The notes under the pieces are model-generated. The model was given only the letters and a program-made list of their open reading frames with translations, did no database searches and was not told the origin of the DNA. Source: Pseudomonadota bacterium (lineage in GTDB: Bacteria > Pseudomonadota > Gammaproteobacteria > Burkholderiales > Rhodocyclaceae). Taken from it: a DNA stretch of 64,000 nt. The stretch covers positions 18,624 through 82,623 of the forward strand of contig JAGTRT010000015.1 in assembly GCA_018261895.1 (NCBI GenBank), read 5' to 3'. Below, one piece after another: positions 1-8,552 of this stretch (its first letter is position 1; every line of letters begins with the position of its first letter). The translations under genes were made by a program, and so were the position numbers.

Positions 1-1
1 G

Positions 2-283
2 CGCCGCTATGCTGGCATTGGTGACATCATCAAGGTCAGCATTAAGGATGCTGCCCCACGTGGCCGCGTCAAGAAGGGCGATGTTTACAATGCCGTGGTG
101 GTTCGTACCGCCAAGGGTGTTCGTCGTCCCGACGGTTCGCTGGTTCGCTTTGATGGCAATGCCGCCGTTCTTCTTAACAACAAGCTCGAGCCGATCGGCA
201 CGCGCATCTTTGGCCCGGTAACCCGCGAACTGCGTACCGAGCGCTTTATGAAGATCGTGTCCTTGGCTCCTGAAGTGCTGTAA
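2..283 (+). CDS. rplN: 50S ribosomal protein L14 (3' part)
   Basis: The window opens inside this gene; the last 93 codons are present. The protein binds 23S rRNA at the subunit interface and forms bridges with 16S rRNA. The visible part reads [17 protein letters not shown] and continues through the conserved basic stretch [10 protein letters not shown] and the end [12 protein letters not shown] to SLAPEVL, which is the normal L14 carboxyl end. The next gene, rplX, starts 9 bp on, as in the spc operon of other proteobacteria. The 5' end lies outside the window. Confidence 0.97.
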   Translation, partial: RRYAGIGDIIKVSIKDAAPRGRVKKGDVYNAVVVRTAKGVRRPDGSLVRFDGNAAVLLNNKLEPIGTRIFGPVTRELRTERFMKIVSLAPEVL

Positions 284-292
284 GGACTGGCC

Positions 293-610
293 ATGGAAAA
301 AATTCGTAAAGGCGACGAAATCGTCGTTATTACCGGTAAAGACAAAGGCAAGCGCGGAACCGTGTTGCGTCGTGTCGATGATGAGCATGTGCTTGTAGAA
401 GGTGTCAATCGTGCCAAGAAGCACGTCAAGCCGAACCCCGTGAAGGGTGTGGCGGGTGGCATCGTCGATAAGGATATGCCGATTCATATCTCCAATGTTG
501 CGCTGTTCAATCCGGCGACCAAGAAGGCTGACCGTGTCGGCATCAAGGCGCTTGAGGATGGCCGCAAGGTTCGCGTGTTCAAGTCGAACGGCGAACTGGT
601 GAACGCATAA
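293..610 (+). CDS. rplX: 50S ribosomal protein L24
   Basis: A 105-residue protein of normal L24 length. It is an early assembly protein that starts folding of the 5' domain of 23S rRNA. The amino end [20 protein letters not shown] is a typical KOW motif, an RNA-binding loop with the invariant glycine after GKDKGKRG. The later part carries the conserved HVKPNP and KGVAGGI segments. It follows rplN by 9 bp and precedes rplE by 9 bp in the spc operon order. The start ATG follows GGACTGGCC, a weak ribosome-binding site, so translational coupling to rplN is likely. Confidence 0.97.
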   Translation: MEKIRKGDEIVVITGKDKGKRGTVLRRVDDEHVLVEGVNRAKKHVKPNPVKGVAGGIVDKDMPIHISNVALFNPATKKADRVGIKALEDGRKVRVFKSNGELVNA

Positions 611-619
611 GGAGCGGAC

Positions 620-1159
620 ATGGCGCGTTTGCAAGAGTTTTACAAGGAAACCGTGGTTGCTGATCTGAGTAAGCAGTTCGGTTACAAGTCCGTGATGGAA
701 GTTCCGCGCATCACCAAGATCACCCTGAACATGGGTGTCGGTGAAGCAGTGGCTGACAAGAAGGTGCTTGAAAACGCCGTTGGCGACATGCAGAAGATTG
801 CAGGTCAGAAGCCGGTGACGACCAAGGCTCGCAAGTCTATTGCTGGCTTCAAGATTCGTGATGGCTACCCGATTGGTTGCATGGTCACGCTGCGTGGTCC
901 GCGTATGTTCGAATTCCTAGATCGTCTGGTCACTGTTGCGCTGCCGCGAGTTCGCGACTTCCGTGGGATTTCTGGTAAGGGTTTTGACGGCCAGGGCAAC
1001 TACAACATGGGCGTCAAAGAACAGATCATTTTCCCGGAAATCGAGTACGACAAGATCGATGCTCTGAGGGGTATGAATATCAGCATCACCACGACCGCGA
1101 AAACCGACGCAGAAGCCAAGGCTCTGTTGGCGGCGTTCAAGTTCCCGTTCAAGAATTGA
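620..1159 (+). CDS. rplE: 50S ribosomal protein L5
   Basis: A 179-residue L5, full length. L5 binds 5S rRNA in the central protuberance and contacts the P-site tRNA. Recognisable blocks are the start [10 protein letters not shown], the motif [11 protein letters not shown], the segment [14 protein letters not shown], and the carboxyl region [21 protein letters not shown] lies just upstream of the ATG as ribosome-binding site. Its place between rplX and rpsN is canonical for the spc operon. Confidence 0.98.
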   Translation: MARLQEFYKETVVADLSKQFGYKSVMEVPRITKITLNMGVGEAVADKKVLENAVGDMQKIAGQKPVTTKARKSIAGFKIRDGYPIGCMVTLRGPRMFEFLDRLVTVALPRVRDFRGISGKGFDGQGNYNMGVKEQIIFPEIEYDKIDALRGMNISITTTAKTDAEAKALLAAFKFPFKN

Positions 1160-1166
1160 GGCAATC

Positions 1167-1472
1167 ATGGCAAAACTTGCTCTGATCAACCGTGAAGAAA
1201 AGCGCCGCAAGCTTGTGGCTCAGTACGCCAAGAAGCGTGCTGCCCTTGAGGCGATTTTCAACAACGCGAGCCTGTCTGACGATGAGCGTTACGCTGCCCG
1301 TCTGAAGTTCCAGGCCCTGCCGCGCAACTCGAGCCCGTCTCGTCTGCGCAACCGTTGCCAGCTGACTGGTCGTCCGCGTGGTGTTTTCCGTAAGTTCGGT
1401 CTGTGCCGTCACAAGATCCGCGAACTGGCCTTCAATGGCGAAGTTCCGGGTGTTGTTAAAGCCAGCTGGTAA
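1167..1472 (+). CDS. rpsN: 30S ribosomal protein S14
   Basis: A 101-residue S14 of the long, zinc-free proteobacterial type. It lacks the CxxC pairs of the short C+ form. S14 sits in the 30S head near the A site. The conserved carboxyl segment [20 protein letters not shown] and the final VPGVVKASW are present. The gene lies 7 bp after rplE. Having the zinc-independent form in the main operon is normal for this group. Confidence 0.97.
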   Translation: MAKLALINREEKRRKLVAQYAKKRAALEAIFNNASLSDDERYAARLKFQALPRNSSPSRLRNRCQLTGRPRGVFRKFGLCRHKIRELAFNGEVPGVVKASW

Positions 1473-1487
1473 AAAGGAGATTCAGAA

Positions 1488-1883
1488 ATGGCTATGAGCG
1501 ATCCGATCGCGGACATGCTGACTCGCATCCGCAACGCCCAGCTCGCCGAGAAGGCGTCTGTCTCCATGCCCTCGTCCAAAGTCAAGGTGGCTATCGCCGC
1601 CGTGCTCAAGGATGAAGGTTACGTCGATGATTTCGCAGTTCGTCAGGCTGATGGCAAGCCGACCCTCGATATCGCACTCAAGTATTACGCCGGTCGTCCG
1701 GTCATTGAGCGCATTGAGCGAGTCTCCAAGCCCGGTCTGCGTATCTACAAGGGTTGCGAAGACATTCCTCGCGTCATGAACGGTCTGGGCGTCGCCATCG
1801 TGTCGACCCCCAAGGGCGTCATGACTGATCGCAAGGCTCGCGCCAGCAAGGTCGGCGGCGAAGTTCTTTGCATCGTGGCATAA
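1488..1883 (+). CDS. rpsH: 30S ribosomal protein S8
   Basis: A 131-residue S8, a primary 16S rRNA binding protein for the central domain; in E. coli it is also the translational repressor of the spc operon. The start [18 protein letters not shown] and the carboxyl block GGEVLCIVA are diagnostic. AAAAGGAGATT upstream of the ATG is a strong ribosome-binding site. I did not find a convincing copy of the S8 repressor hairpin, whose usual place is at the rplX/rplE junction upstream. Confidence 0.97.
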   Translation: MAMSDPIADMLTRIRNAQLAEKASVSMPSSKVKVAIAAVLKDEGYVDDFAVRQADGKPTLDIALKYYAGRPVIERIERVSKPGLRIYKGCEDIPRVMNGLGVAIVSTPKGVMTDRKARASKVGGEVLCIVA

Positions 1884-1893
1884 GGGGATAACG

Positions 1894-2424
1894 ATGTCTC
1901 GTATTGGTAAGAATCCCATCGTTTTGCCGGCAGGCGTTGAAGTCTCCATCGGCGATCAAATTACCGTCAAGGGCCCGCTGGGCACCCTGAAGGCAATTAC
2001 GCATCCGTCAGTGACGATTTCCGTCGAAGGTCAAAACGTCCAGGTTTCCAAGGTTGAAGGCGCCGCAAATGCAGCTGCCATGTGGGGCACCATGCGTGCC
2101 AACATCAACAACATGGTGACTGGTGTTTCCAAGGGTTTCGAGCGCAAGCTCCAGTTGGTAGGCGTGGGTTACCGCGCCCAGGCCGCCGGCGATGTGCTGA
2201 ACCTGTCGTTGGGCTTTTCCCACCCGGTCGCGCACAAGATGCCGGCCGGTGTGAAAGTGGAATGCCCGACCCAGACCGAAATCCTGATCAAGGGGGCCGA
2301 CAAGCAACAGGTTGGCCAGGTCGCTGCCGAAGTTCGTGCATACCGCAAGCCGGAGCCCTACAAGGGCAAGGGCGTTCGGTACTCGGACGAAGTGGTGGTT
2401 ATCAAGGAAACCAAGAAGAAGTAA
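1894..2424 (+). CDS. rplF: 50S ribosomal protein L6
   Basis: A 176-residue L6, which binds near the sarcin-ricin loop and the factor-binding site. The start [17 protein letters not shown], the middle segment LVGVGYRAQ, and the carboxyl signature [16 protein letters not shown] (normal L6 PEPYKGKG) confirm it. It starts 10 bp after rpsH and ends 9 bp before rplR. Nothing odd is seen. Confidence 0.98.
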   Translation: MSRIGKNPIVLPAGVEVSIGDQITVKGPLGTLKAITHPSVTISVEGQNVQVSKVEGAANAAAMWGTMRANINNMVTGVSKGFERKLQLVGVGYRAQAAGDVLNLSLGFSHPVAHKMPAGVKVECPTQTEILIKGADKQQVGQVAAEVRAYRKPEPYKGKGVRYSDEVVVIKETKKK

Positions 2425-2433
2425 GGGTGGCAT

Positions 2434-2790
2434 ATGTTTAATAAGAAACAAGCGCGTTTGCGCCGTTCCCGCCAAACCCGGGCCAAAATCGCCGAACTTA
2501 AGGCTGTGCGTCTGTGCGTTAATCGCACGAATCAGCATATCTATGCACAGATCATCTCGCCATGTGGCGGCAAGGTCTTGGCTTCGGCTTCCACGCTGGA
2601 CAAGGATGTTCGTAATGACGTCCCGAACGGCGGTAATAAGGCTGCTGCCACTTCGGTGGGCAAGCTGATTGCCGAGCGCGCCAAGGCCGCCGGTATTGAG
2701 CAAGTGGCTTTCGATCGTTCCGGTCTTCAGTACCACGGTCGGGTTCAGGCGCTGGCGGAAGCCGCGCGTGAAGCCGGTCTGAAGTTCTGA
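2434..2790 (+). CDS. rplR: 50S ribosomal protein L18
   Basis: A 118-residue L18, the 5S rRNA-binding partner of L5 in the central protuberance. The basic amino end ([19 protein letters not shown]) and the carboxyl block [19 protein letters not shown] are typical. The gene lies between rplF and rpsE, as expected for the spc operon. Confidence 0.97.
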   Translation: MFNKKQARLRRSRQTRAKIAELKAVRLCVNRTNQHIYAQIISPCGGKVLASASTLDKDVRNDVPNGGNKAAATSVGKLIAERAKAAGIEQVAFDRSGLQYHGRVQALAEAAREAGLKF

Positions 2791-2816
2791 TCGCTGCGAA
2801 AGGATAAGGTTAGAAA

Positions 2817-3344
2817 ATGGCTAAACCTGAAAGAAACAAGAAGCCGCAGCAAGCTGAAGAGCGTGATGACGGCATGCGCGAAAAGATGGTCGCGGTCAAT
2901 CGCGTTACCAAGGTGGTTAAGGGCGGCCGTATCCTCGGTTTCGCTGCCCTGACCGTTGTTGGTGACGGCGATGGCGGCATCGGCATGGGCAAGGGCAAGT
3001 CCCGCGAAGTGCCCGTTGCTGCTCAGAAGGCAATGGAAGAGGCCCGTCGCAAGATGGCCAAGGTCAGCCTGAAGAACGGTACCGTTCATCACACCGTCAT
3101 GGGCCGTCACGGCGCCACGACGGTGATGATCCAGCCGGCACCGGAAGGCACGGGCATCATCGCCGGCGGCGCCATGCGTGCTGTGTTCGAAGTCGTTGGA
3201 GTCACCAATGTCGTCGCCAAGGCGCATGGTTCTACCAATCCCTACAACATCGTGCGTGCAACCATCGACGGCTTGTCGAAGGTAAATACGCCGGCCGAAA
3301 TTGCCGCCAAGCGCGGGCTTTCGGTTGAGAAGATTCTGGGGTAA
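2817..3344 (+). CDS. rpsE: 30S ribosomal protein S5
   Basis: A 175-residue S5. It lies at the mRNA entry tunnel with S3 and S4 and affects decoding accuracy. The double-stranded RNA-binding-like amino domain ends with [17 protein letters not shown]; the following [15 protein letters not shown] and the later [13 protein letters not shown] are classic S5 signatures. GAAAGGATAAGG upstream serves as ribosome-binding site. Because S5 and S4 contact each other, the broken rpsD downstream makes this pair worth checking together. Confidence 0.98.
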   Translation: MAKPERNKKPQQAEERDDGMREKMVAVNRVTKVVKGGRILGFAALTVVGDGDGGIGMGKGKSREVPVAAQKAMEEARRKMAKVSLKNGTVHHTVMGRHGATTVMIQPAPEGTGIIAGGAMRAVFEVVGVTNVVAKAHGSTNPYNIVRATIDGLSKVNTPAEIAAKRGLSVEKILG

Positions 3345-3347
3345 GCA

Positions 3348-3530
3348 ATGGCTGACAAGAAAATTACTGTGAAGCTCGTCAAGAGCATCATCGGCACCAA
3401 GCAAGACCATCGTGCCACGGTTCGTGGCCTTGGTCTTCGCAAGCTGAATAGCACCTCTGAACTCGTGGATACACCGTCGGTTCGCGGCATGATCCAAAAG
3501 GTGCAGTATCTCGTCAAGGTAGAGGGGTAG
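3348..3530 (+). CDS. rpmD: 50S ribosomal protein L30
   Basis: A 60-residue protein of normal L30 size, spaced only 3 bp from rpsE. The motif [20 protein letters not shown] followed by [20 protein letters not shown] is diagnostic. It belongs to the large subunit and sits next to 23S rRNA domain II. rplO starts 3 bp after its stop, so the three genes are probably translationally coupled. Confidence 0.97.
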   Translation: MADKKITVKLVKSIIGTKQDHRATVRGLGLRKLNSTSELVDTPSVRGMIQKVQYLVKVEG

Positions 3531-3533
3531 TCC

Positions 3534-3968
3534 ATGCGTCTCAACAACATCAAGCCTGGTGAAGGCTCGAAGAAGGCTGCCAAGCGCGTTGGACGCGGTA
3601 TTGGCTCTGGTCTGGGGAAGACCTGTGGTCGTGGTCACAAAGGTCAAAAGTCTCGTTCGGGTGGTTTCCACAAAGTTGGCTTTGAGGGCGGTCAGATGCC
3701 TTTGCAGCGCCGCCTCCCGAAGCGCGGCTTCAACTCCTTGACCCGTGCTCGCAATTACGAGGTTCGTTTGACGGATTTGGAAGTGCTGCCGGTTGAAGAA
3801 ATTGACCTGCTCGCGCTGCAGGTTGGGGGCATTGTTCCCGCCGATGCGTTGTCGGCTAAAGTCATCCTGTCTGGCGCGATCACCCGTAAAGTCGTTTTGA
3901 AGGGTGTCGGTGCAACCAAGGGTGCCAAGGCAGCGATCGAAGCAGCCGGCGGTTCCATCTCCGAGTAA
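3534..3968 (+). CDS. rplO: 50S ribosomal protein L15
   Basis: A 144-residue L15, a late assembly protein of the large subunit. The start [20 protein letters not shown] and the glycine-rich basic block [19 protein letters not shown] are typical. The fold ends with the L15 carboxyl segment [20 protein letters not shown]. It precedes secY directly, the usual arrangement that couples ribosomal protein and translocon synthesis. Confidence 0.98.
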   Translation: MRLNNIKPGEGSKKAAKRVGRGIGSGLGKTCGRGHKGQKSRSGGFHKVGFEGGQMPLQRRLPKRGFNSLTRARNYEVRLTDLEVLPVEEIDLLALQVGGIVPADALSAKVILSGAITRKVVLKGVGATKGAKAAIEAAGGSISE

Positions 3969-3987
3969 TTAAGGAAAGGTCAGAATT

Positions 3988-5310
3988 TTGGCAGCAACTC
4001 CCAATACCGTTGGCAAGGGCGGCAAGTTCGGCGATTTGAAGCGCCGTCTGTGGTTCCTGCTGGGTGCGCTGGTCGTGTACCGCATTGGCGCGCACATTCC
4101 GGTCCCAGGGATTGATCCAAATGCTCTGGCCGATCTTTTCAATTCGCAACAGGGTGGCATCCTAGGCATGTTTAACATGTTCTCGGGTGGCGCTCTGTCG
4201 CGTTTTACCATTTTTGCTTTGGGGATCATGCCGTACATTTCGGCGTCGATCATCATGCAATTAATGAGCGTAGCCAGTCCTCAACTCGAAGCTCTCAAGA
4301 AAGAGGGTGAGGCAGGTCGACGTAAGATTACGCAATACACCAGATATGGAACGGTCGTTCTGGCTCTGTTCCAGGGCTTGGGTATCGCCGTCGCACTCGA
4401 GGCGCAGGCTGGTTTGGTCAATGACCCCGGCTTTATGTTCCGCCTGACCACTGTATCCACGCTGCTTACCGGAACGATGTTTCTGATGTGGCTTGGTGAG
4501 CAGATCACGGAACGCGGCTTGGGTAACGGCATATCCATCATCATTTTTGCGGGGATTGCGGCCGGTTTGCCAAATGCAATCGGCGGGCTACTTGAGTTGG
4601 TTCGCACCGGAGCAATGCATCCGCTTACAGCTTTGATAATTTGCGTCCTGGTTGTCGTGGTAACGGGGTTCGTTGTTTTCGTCGAGCGAGGCCAGCGCAA
4701 GATTTTGGTCAATTACGCCAAGCGCCAAGTCGGCAATAAAATTTACGGTGGGCAGAGTTCTCATTTGCCCCTCAAGTTGAACATGTCGGGGGTTATCCCG
4801 CCGATTTTCGCGTCGTCGATCATTCTGTTCCCGGCGACGGTGGCCAATTGGTTCGGCTCTAGTGAGTCAATGCATTGGCTGAAGGATGTCGCCGGTACGT
4901 TGTCTCCTGGGCAACCGATCTACGTAATGCTTTATGCTTCGGCAATTGTCTTTTTTTGCTTCTTCTATACGGCTCTTGTGTTTAATTCCAAGGAGACTGC
5001 CGATAACCTGAAGAAGAGCGGTGCATTCGTGCCAGGGATTCGACCGGGCGAGCAAACCGCACGGTACATTGACAAGATCCTCATGCGCTTGACGCTAATT
5101 GGCGCAGCCTATATCACCGTAGTTTGTCTGCTACCGGAATTCCTAATTCTGAAATGGAACGTTCCGTTCTATTTTGGCGGTACCTCACTGCTGATTATTG
5201 TTGTTGTGACCATGGATTTCATGTCACAGGTTCAAGCCTATGTGATGTCGCATCAGTATGAAAGCTTGCTTAAAAAAGCAAATTTCAAAGGTGCGCCAAT
5301 GATCAAGTAG
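3988..5310 (+). CDS. secY: Preprotein translocase subunit SecY
   Basis: A 440-residue inner-membrane channel protein that with SecE and SecG exports unfolded proteins. Ten membrane helices can be followed from [13 protein letters not shown] to the last helix near [12 protein letters not shown]. The plug-side helix [20 protein letters not shown], the cytoplasmic loop [15 protein letters not shown], and the motif [19 protein letters not shown] are conserved. Translation begins at TTG (position 3988), with AAGGAAAGG about 10 bases upstream; no in-frame ATG fits the family start. The carboxyl end [12 protein letters not shown] is normal. Confidence 0.98.
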   Translation: MAATPNTVGKGGKFGDLKRRLWFLLGALVVYRIGAHIPVPGIDPNALADLFNSQQGGILGMFNMFSGGALSRFTIFALGIMPYISASIIMQLMSVASPQLEALKKEGEAGRRKITQYTRYGTVVLALFQGLGIAVALEAQAGLVNDPGFMFRLTTVSTLLTGTMFLMWLGEQITERGLGNGISIIIFAGIAAGLPNAIGGLLELVRTGAMHPLTALIICVLVVVVTGFVVFVERGQRKILVNYAKRQVGNKIYGGQSSHLPLKLNMSGVIPPIFASSIILFPATVANWFGSSESMHWLKDVAGTLSPGQPIYVMLYASAIVFFCFFYTALVFNSKETADNLKKSGAFVPGIRPGEQTARYIDKILMRLTLIGAAYITVVCLLPEFLILKWNVPFYFGGTSLLIIVVVTMDFMSQVQAYVMSHQYESLLKKANFKGAPMIK

Positions 5311-5316
5311 TCGGCC

Positions 5317-5535
5317 ATGGCAAAAGAAGATTACATCGAAATGCAGGGAGAGGTCGTAGAAAACCTCCCGAATGCAACCTTCAAGGTCAAGTTGGAAAAT
5401 GGGCACATTGTTCACGGATTCATCTCCGGAAAAATGCGAATGCACTATATCCGCATCCTCCCGGGTGACAAGGTAACCGTGCAGTTGACGCCATATGATT
5501 TAAGCAAGGCCCGGATCGTTTTCCGGGTCAAGTAA
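5317..5535 (+). CDS. infA: Translation initiation factor IF-1
   Basis: A 72-residue single S1/OB-fold protein that blocks the A site of the 30S subunit during initiation. The start [19 protein letters not shown] and the segment [20 protein letters not shown] match IF-1, and the end is [12 protein letters not shown]. It lies 6 bp after secY and before rpmJ, a placement common in Betaproteobacteria. Confidence 0.98.
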   Translation: MAKEDYIEMQGEVVENLPNATFKVKLENGHIVHGFISGKMRMHYIRILPGDKVTVQLTPYDLSKARIVFRVK

Positions 5536-5610
5536 AAAGTTCTCTACGCAATAAACCGCAGGGCAAGGAATCACGGCTGCTTCCAAGCTCTCGCAGACGA
5601 GGAGTAAAAC

Positions 5611-5724
5611 ATGAAAGTGCAACCTTCAGTGAAGCGCGTGTGTCGCAATTGCAAAGTCATCCGTCGCAAGGGTGTCGTACGCGTCATTTGCAAGGACCCG
5701 CGTCACAAGCAGCGTCAGGGCTAA
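5611..5724 (+). CDS. rpmJ: 50S ribosomal protein L36
   Basis: A 37-residue protein starting [17 protein letters not shown]. Zinc ligands are visible as C11, C14, C27 and H32 (CRNC and CKDPRH), so this is the zinc-binding C+ form. L36 is the smallest large-subunit protein, buried in 23S rRNA. GAGGAGTAAAAC upstream is a good ribosome-binding site. The 75 bp between infA and this gene show no further feature. Confidence 0.96.
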   Translation: MKVQPSVKRVCRNCKVIRRKGVVRVICKDPRHKQRQG

Positions 5725-5772
5725 GGGCTCTGGTGTCGGCATTTGTTAATTTTGAAATAGTGGAGTGATTCG

Positions 5773-6135
5773 ATGGCCCGTATCGCAGGGGTAAACATTC
5801 CGAACCATCAGCATGCAGAGATCGCGTTGACCGCAATCTTCGGCATCGGCCGTACCCGCGCGCAAAAGATTTGTGACGCGGCCGGCATCGTTCGTTCTAC
5901 CAAAATGAAAGACCTGTCCGATGCGGACATGGATCGTCTGCGTGACGAAGTCGGCAAGTTCACCGTTGAAGGTGATCTGCGTCGCGAAGTCACAATGAAC
6001 ATCAAGCGTCTGATGGACCTCGGTTGCTACCGTGGCCTTCGCCATCGCAAGGGCTTGCCTTGCCGTGGTCAGCGCACCCGTACCAATGCACGTACTCGCA
6101 AGGGTCCGCGCAAGGCCATCGCTGGCAAGAAGTAA
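5773..6135 (+). CDS. rpsM: 30S ribosomal protein S13
   Basis: A 120-residue S13, first gene of the alpha operon. It lies in the 30S head and contacts the P-site tRNA and bridge B1. The start [20 protein letters not shown], the helix motif [11 protein letters not shown] and the basic end [20 protein letters not shown] are diagnostic. GTGGAGTGATT upstream acts as ribosome-binding site. The 48 bp gap to rpmJ could contain the alpha-operon leader, but I do not recognise the S4-binding pseudoknot. Confidence 0.98.
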   Translation: MARIAGVNIPNHQHAEIALTAIFGIGRTRAQKICDAAGIVRSTKMKDLSDADMDRLRDEVGKFTVEGDLRREVTMNIKRLMDLGCYRGLRHRKGLPCRGQRTRTNARTRKGPRKAIAGKK

Positions 6136-6147
6136 TAGGGACAGAAC

Positions 6148-6537
6148 ATGGCAAAGACTGCTACCAAAGTTCGCAAAAAGGTCAAAAAGAACGTTGCTGA
6201 GGGCATCGCCCACATTCACGCCTCGTTCAATAACACCATCATCACCATTACCGATCGCCAAGGCAATGCACTGTCTTGGGCTACTTCCGGTGGTGCAGGC
6301 TTCCGCGGTTCGCGCAAGTCCACCCCGTTTGCTGCTCAGGTTGCCGCAGAGGCCGCTGGCAAGGCTGCTCAGGAGTGTGGTGTCAAGAATCTGGAAGTTC
6401 GCATCAAGGGACCTGGTCCTGGTCGTGAATCTTCAGTCCGCGCTCTCAACGCGTTGGGCATGAAGATCACCGCGATTTCCGACGTGACACCGGTACCCCA
6501 CAACGGTTGCCGTCCGCCTAAAAAGCGCCGCATCTAA
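6148..6537 (+). CDS. rpsK: 30S ribosomal protein S11
   Basis: A 129-residue S11 of the 30S platform, near the Shine-Dalgarno helix. Signatures are [18 protein letters not shown], the segment [17 protein letters not shown], and the carboxyl block [17 protein letters not shown]. It follows rpsM by 12 bp and is followed by rpsD after 12 bp, normal for the alpha operon. Confidence 0.98.
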   Translation: MAKTATKVRKKVKKNVAEGIAHIHASFNNTIITITDRQGNALSWATSGGAGFRGSRKSTPFAAQVAAEAAGKAAQECGVKNLEVRIKGPGPGRESSVRALNALGMKITAISDVTPVPHNGCRPPKKRRI

Positions 6538-6549
6538 GGAGAAAGACAA

Positions 6550-7094
6550 GTGGCTCGTAATCTCGATCCGAAATGCCGTCAGTGCCGCCGCGAAGGCAAA
6601 AGTCTGGTGCTCGTTTGTCCGACTACGGCGTTCACCTTCGTGCAAAGCAGAAGATCCGCCGCGTCTACGGTGTTCTTGAAGGCCAGTTCCGCAAGACGTT
6701 TGCTGAAGCTGATCGCCGCAAGGGCCAGACTGGTGAGAACCTGCTGCAGTTGCTCGAGGCTCGCCTGGATTCCGTCGCTTATCGCATGGGTTTTGGTGCT
6801 TCGCGCACTGAGTCCCGCCAGATCGTTCGCCACAATGGCGTTCTGGTTAATGGCAAGCGCGTCAATATTCCTTCCTTTATCGTCAAGCCGGGTGATGTTG
6901 TCCAGCTGACCGATCGCGCCCGGGCGTCTTTGCGTTGCAAGGCAGCGCTTGAGGCAGCCGAGTCGCGTGGCTTCCCCGAATGGATTTCGGTGGACGTCAA
7001 AGAAGGCAAGGGTACCTTCAAGGCCATGCCGCAACGTTCTGAACTGCCGGCGACCTTGAACGAAGGTCTCGTCATCGAACTTTACTCGAAGTAA
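6550..7094 (+). pseudogene. rpsD: 30S ribosomal protein S4, disrupted by internal deletion and frame change
   Basis: S4 nucleates 30S assembly and in enteric bacteria represses the alpha operon. The usual start is intact: GTG at 6550 gives [16 protein letters not shown] with GGAGAAAGAC upstream. The body of S4 ([21 protein letters not shown] to VIELYSK, ending 7094) is in another frame. Compared with S4 proteins I know, about 24-27 residues between CRREG and RLSDYG are missing, including the second half of the CxxC zinc site and the APGQHG motif. The lost length is not a multiple of three. From the first start, translation runs in a wrong frame to 6909. An ATG at 6573 would give a 173-residue protein lacking the amino domain, but it has no clear ribosome-binding site. 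Either a sequence or assembly error, or a real lesion compensated by another rpsD. Confidence 0.85.
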
Positions 7095-7117
7095 GCACTG
7101 AGCAGAGGATCTAGCCC

Positions 7118-8086
7118 ATGCAAAGCAGTGGACTTCTTAAACCCCGTATCATCGATGTGCAGAGTGTTTCGCCTGTGCAGGCCAAAGTGGTCATGGAACC
7201 GTTTGAACGCGGTTACGGCCACACCCTTGGCAATGCCCTGCGTCGTATCCTTCTTTCGTCGATGGTCGGTTACGCCCCCACCGAGGTGGATATCGAAGGT
7301 GTTCTTCATGAATACTCAACCATTGATGGCGTTCAGGAAGATGTCGTAGACATTCTCCTCAACCTCAAGGGTATCGTCTTCAAGCTGCACAACCGCGATG
7401 TCGTGAACCTCAAGTTGGCCAAGGAAGGTGAAGGTCCCGTTCGTGCTGGCGATATTGAATTGCCGCATGACGTCGAAATCATCAATCCGGAACACGTTAT
7501 CGCTCACCTCTCCACGGGCGGCAAGCTGTCCATGGAGATCAAGGTTGAAAAGGGGCGTGGCTACGTTCCTGGCAACATGCGCAATCTCGGCGATGCCAAG
7601 TCGATCGGCAAGCTGGTGCTTGACGCTTCGTTCAGCCCGATTCGCCGTGTTGCGTATGCCGTCGAAAGCGCCCGTGTCGAGCAGCGTACCGACCTGGACA
7701 AGCTGATTGTCGATATCGAGACCAACGGTGTTGTCGAGCCGGAGGAAGCGATTCGTTACGCAGCCCGTGTGTTGATGGAGCAGCTTTCCGTCTTTGCTGA
7801 TCTGGAAGGTACCGCACCTGTCGCCGAGGCTTCCAAGCCCGCCCAAGTCGATCCGGTTCTGCTCCGCCCGGTGGATGACCTCGAGTTGACCGTTCGCTCC
7901 GCGAACTGTCTCAAGGCCGAGAACATCTACTACATCGGCGATCTGATCCAGCGTACCGAGAATGAACTTCTCAAGACCCCGAATCTGGGTCGCAAGTCGC
8001 TGAATGAGATCAAGGAAGTGTTGAAAGGCGTAAGCCTTTTCCTCCCGGGCAGTCAAGGGACGCCTGCAGAATATAGAAAGGATTAA
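7118..8086 (+). CDS. rpoA: RNA polymerase alpha subunit
   Basis: A 322-residue protein. Residues about 1-230 form the assembly domain ([21 protein letters not shown] is the classic dimer region), followed by a linker and the carboxyl DNA-binding domain from about residue 245 ([20 protein letters not shown], then [20 protein letters not shown]), which contacts UP elements and activators. The carboxyl domain is complete. It lies between the damaged rpsD and rplQ and shares the alpha-operon transcript. Confidence 0.98.
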   Translation: MQSSGLLKPRIIDVQSVSPVQAKVVMEPFERGYGHTLGNALRRILLSSMVGYAPTEVDIEGVLHEYSTIDGVQEDVVDILLNLKGIVFKLHNRDVVNLKLAKEGEGPVRAGDIELPHDVEIINPEHVIAHLSTGGKLSMEIKVEKGRGYVPGNMRNLGDAKSIGKLVLDASFSPIRRVAYAVESARVEQRTDLDKLIVDIETNGVVEPEEAIRYAARVLMEQLSVFADLEGTAPVAEASKPAQVDPVLLRPVDDLELTVRSANCLKAENIYYIGDLIQRTENELLKTPNLGRKSLNEIKEVLKGVSLFLPGSQGTPAEYRKD

Positions 8087-8088
8087 CC

Positions 8089-8487
8089 ATGCGTCACCGC
8101 AATGGACTTCGTAAGTTAAACCGTACCAGCAGCCATCGCCTGGCGATGCTGCGCAATATGACCGTTTCCCTGCTTAAGCACGAAGCTATCAAGACCACCG
8201 TGCCGAAAGCCAAGGAACTGCGTCGCGTTGTCGAGCCGATGATCACGCTCGGCAAGACGCCGACCCTGGCGAACAAGCGTTTGGCATTTGACCGCCTGCG
8301 CGATCGCGAAATCGTCGTCAAGCTCTTCGCTGAGATCGGTCCGCGTTACGCAACCCGTCCGGGTGGCTACCTTCGCATCCTGAAGTGTGGCTTTCGCGTC
8401 GGCGACAATGCGCCGATGGCGTTTGTCGAGTTGGTCGATCGTCCGGAGCCTACCGAGGCTGTGGAAATCGAAGAAGCGGCTGCTTGA
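8089..8487 (+). CDS. rplQ: 50S ribosomal protein L17
   Basis: A 132-residue L17, located near the exit tunnel of the large subunit. The start [20 protein letters not shown] and the segments [20 protein letters not shown] and [12 protein letters not shown] are conserved. It begins 2 bp after rpoA and is the last gene of the operon; a strong terminator follows within 20 bp. Confidence 0.98.
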   Translation: MRHRNGLRKLNRTSSHRLAMLRNMTVSLLKHEAIKTTVPKAKELRRVVEPMITLGKTPTLANKRLAFDRLRDREIVVKLFAEIGPRYATRPGGYLRILKCGFRVGDNAPMAFVELVDRPEPTEAVEIEEAAA

Positions 8488-8505
8488 GTCAAGTTGCACT
8501 TCAAT

Positions 8506-8534
8506 AAAAAAGGCCGGAATTTCCGGCCTTTTTT
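8506..8534 (+). terminator. Rho-independent terminator of the alpha operon
   Basis: An inverted repeat with arms AAAAAAGGCCGGAA and TTCCGGCCTTTTTT, separated by nothing or two bases, ends in a T run. Because both flanks are A/T tracts it can work in both directions, so it also fits as terminator for the leftward signalling operon whose last stop codon is at 8553. Confidence 0.93.
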
Positions 8535-8552
8535 ATTTCTGTCGAGGTATTC

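Noticed and set aside
6550..6650. Programmed frameshifting in rpsD
   Set aside because: A frame slip cannot restore the roughly 24-27 missing residues and no slippery motif is seen.
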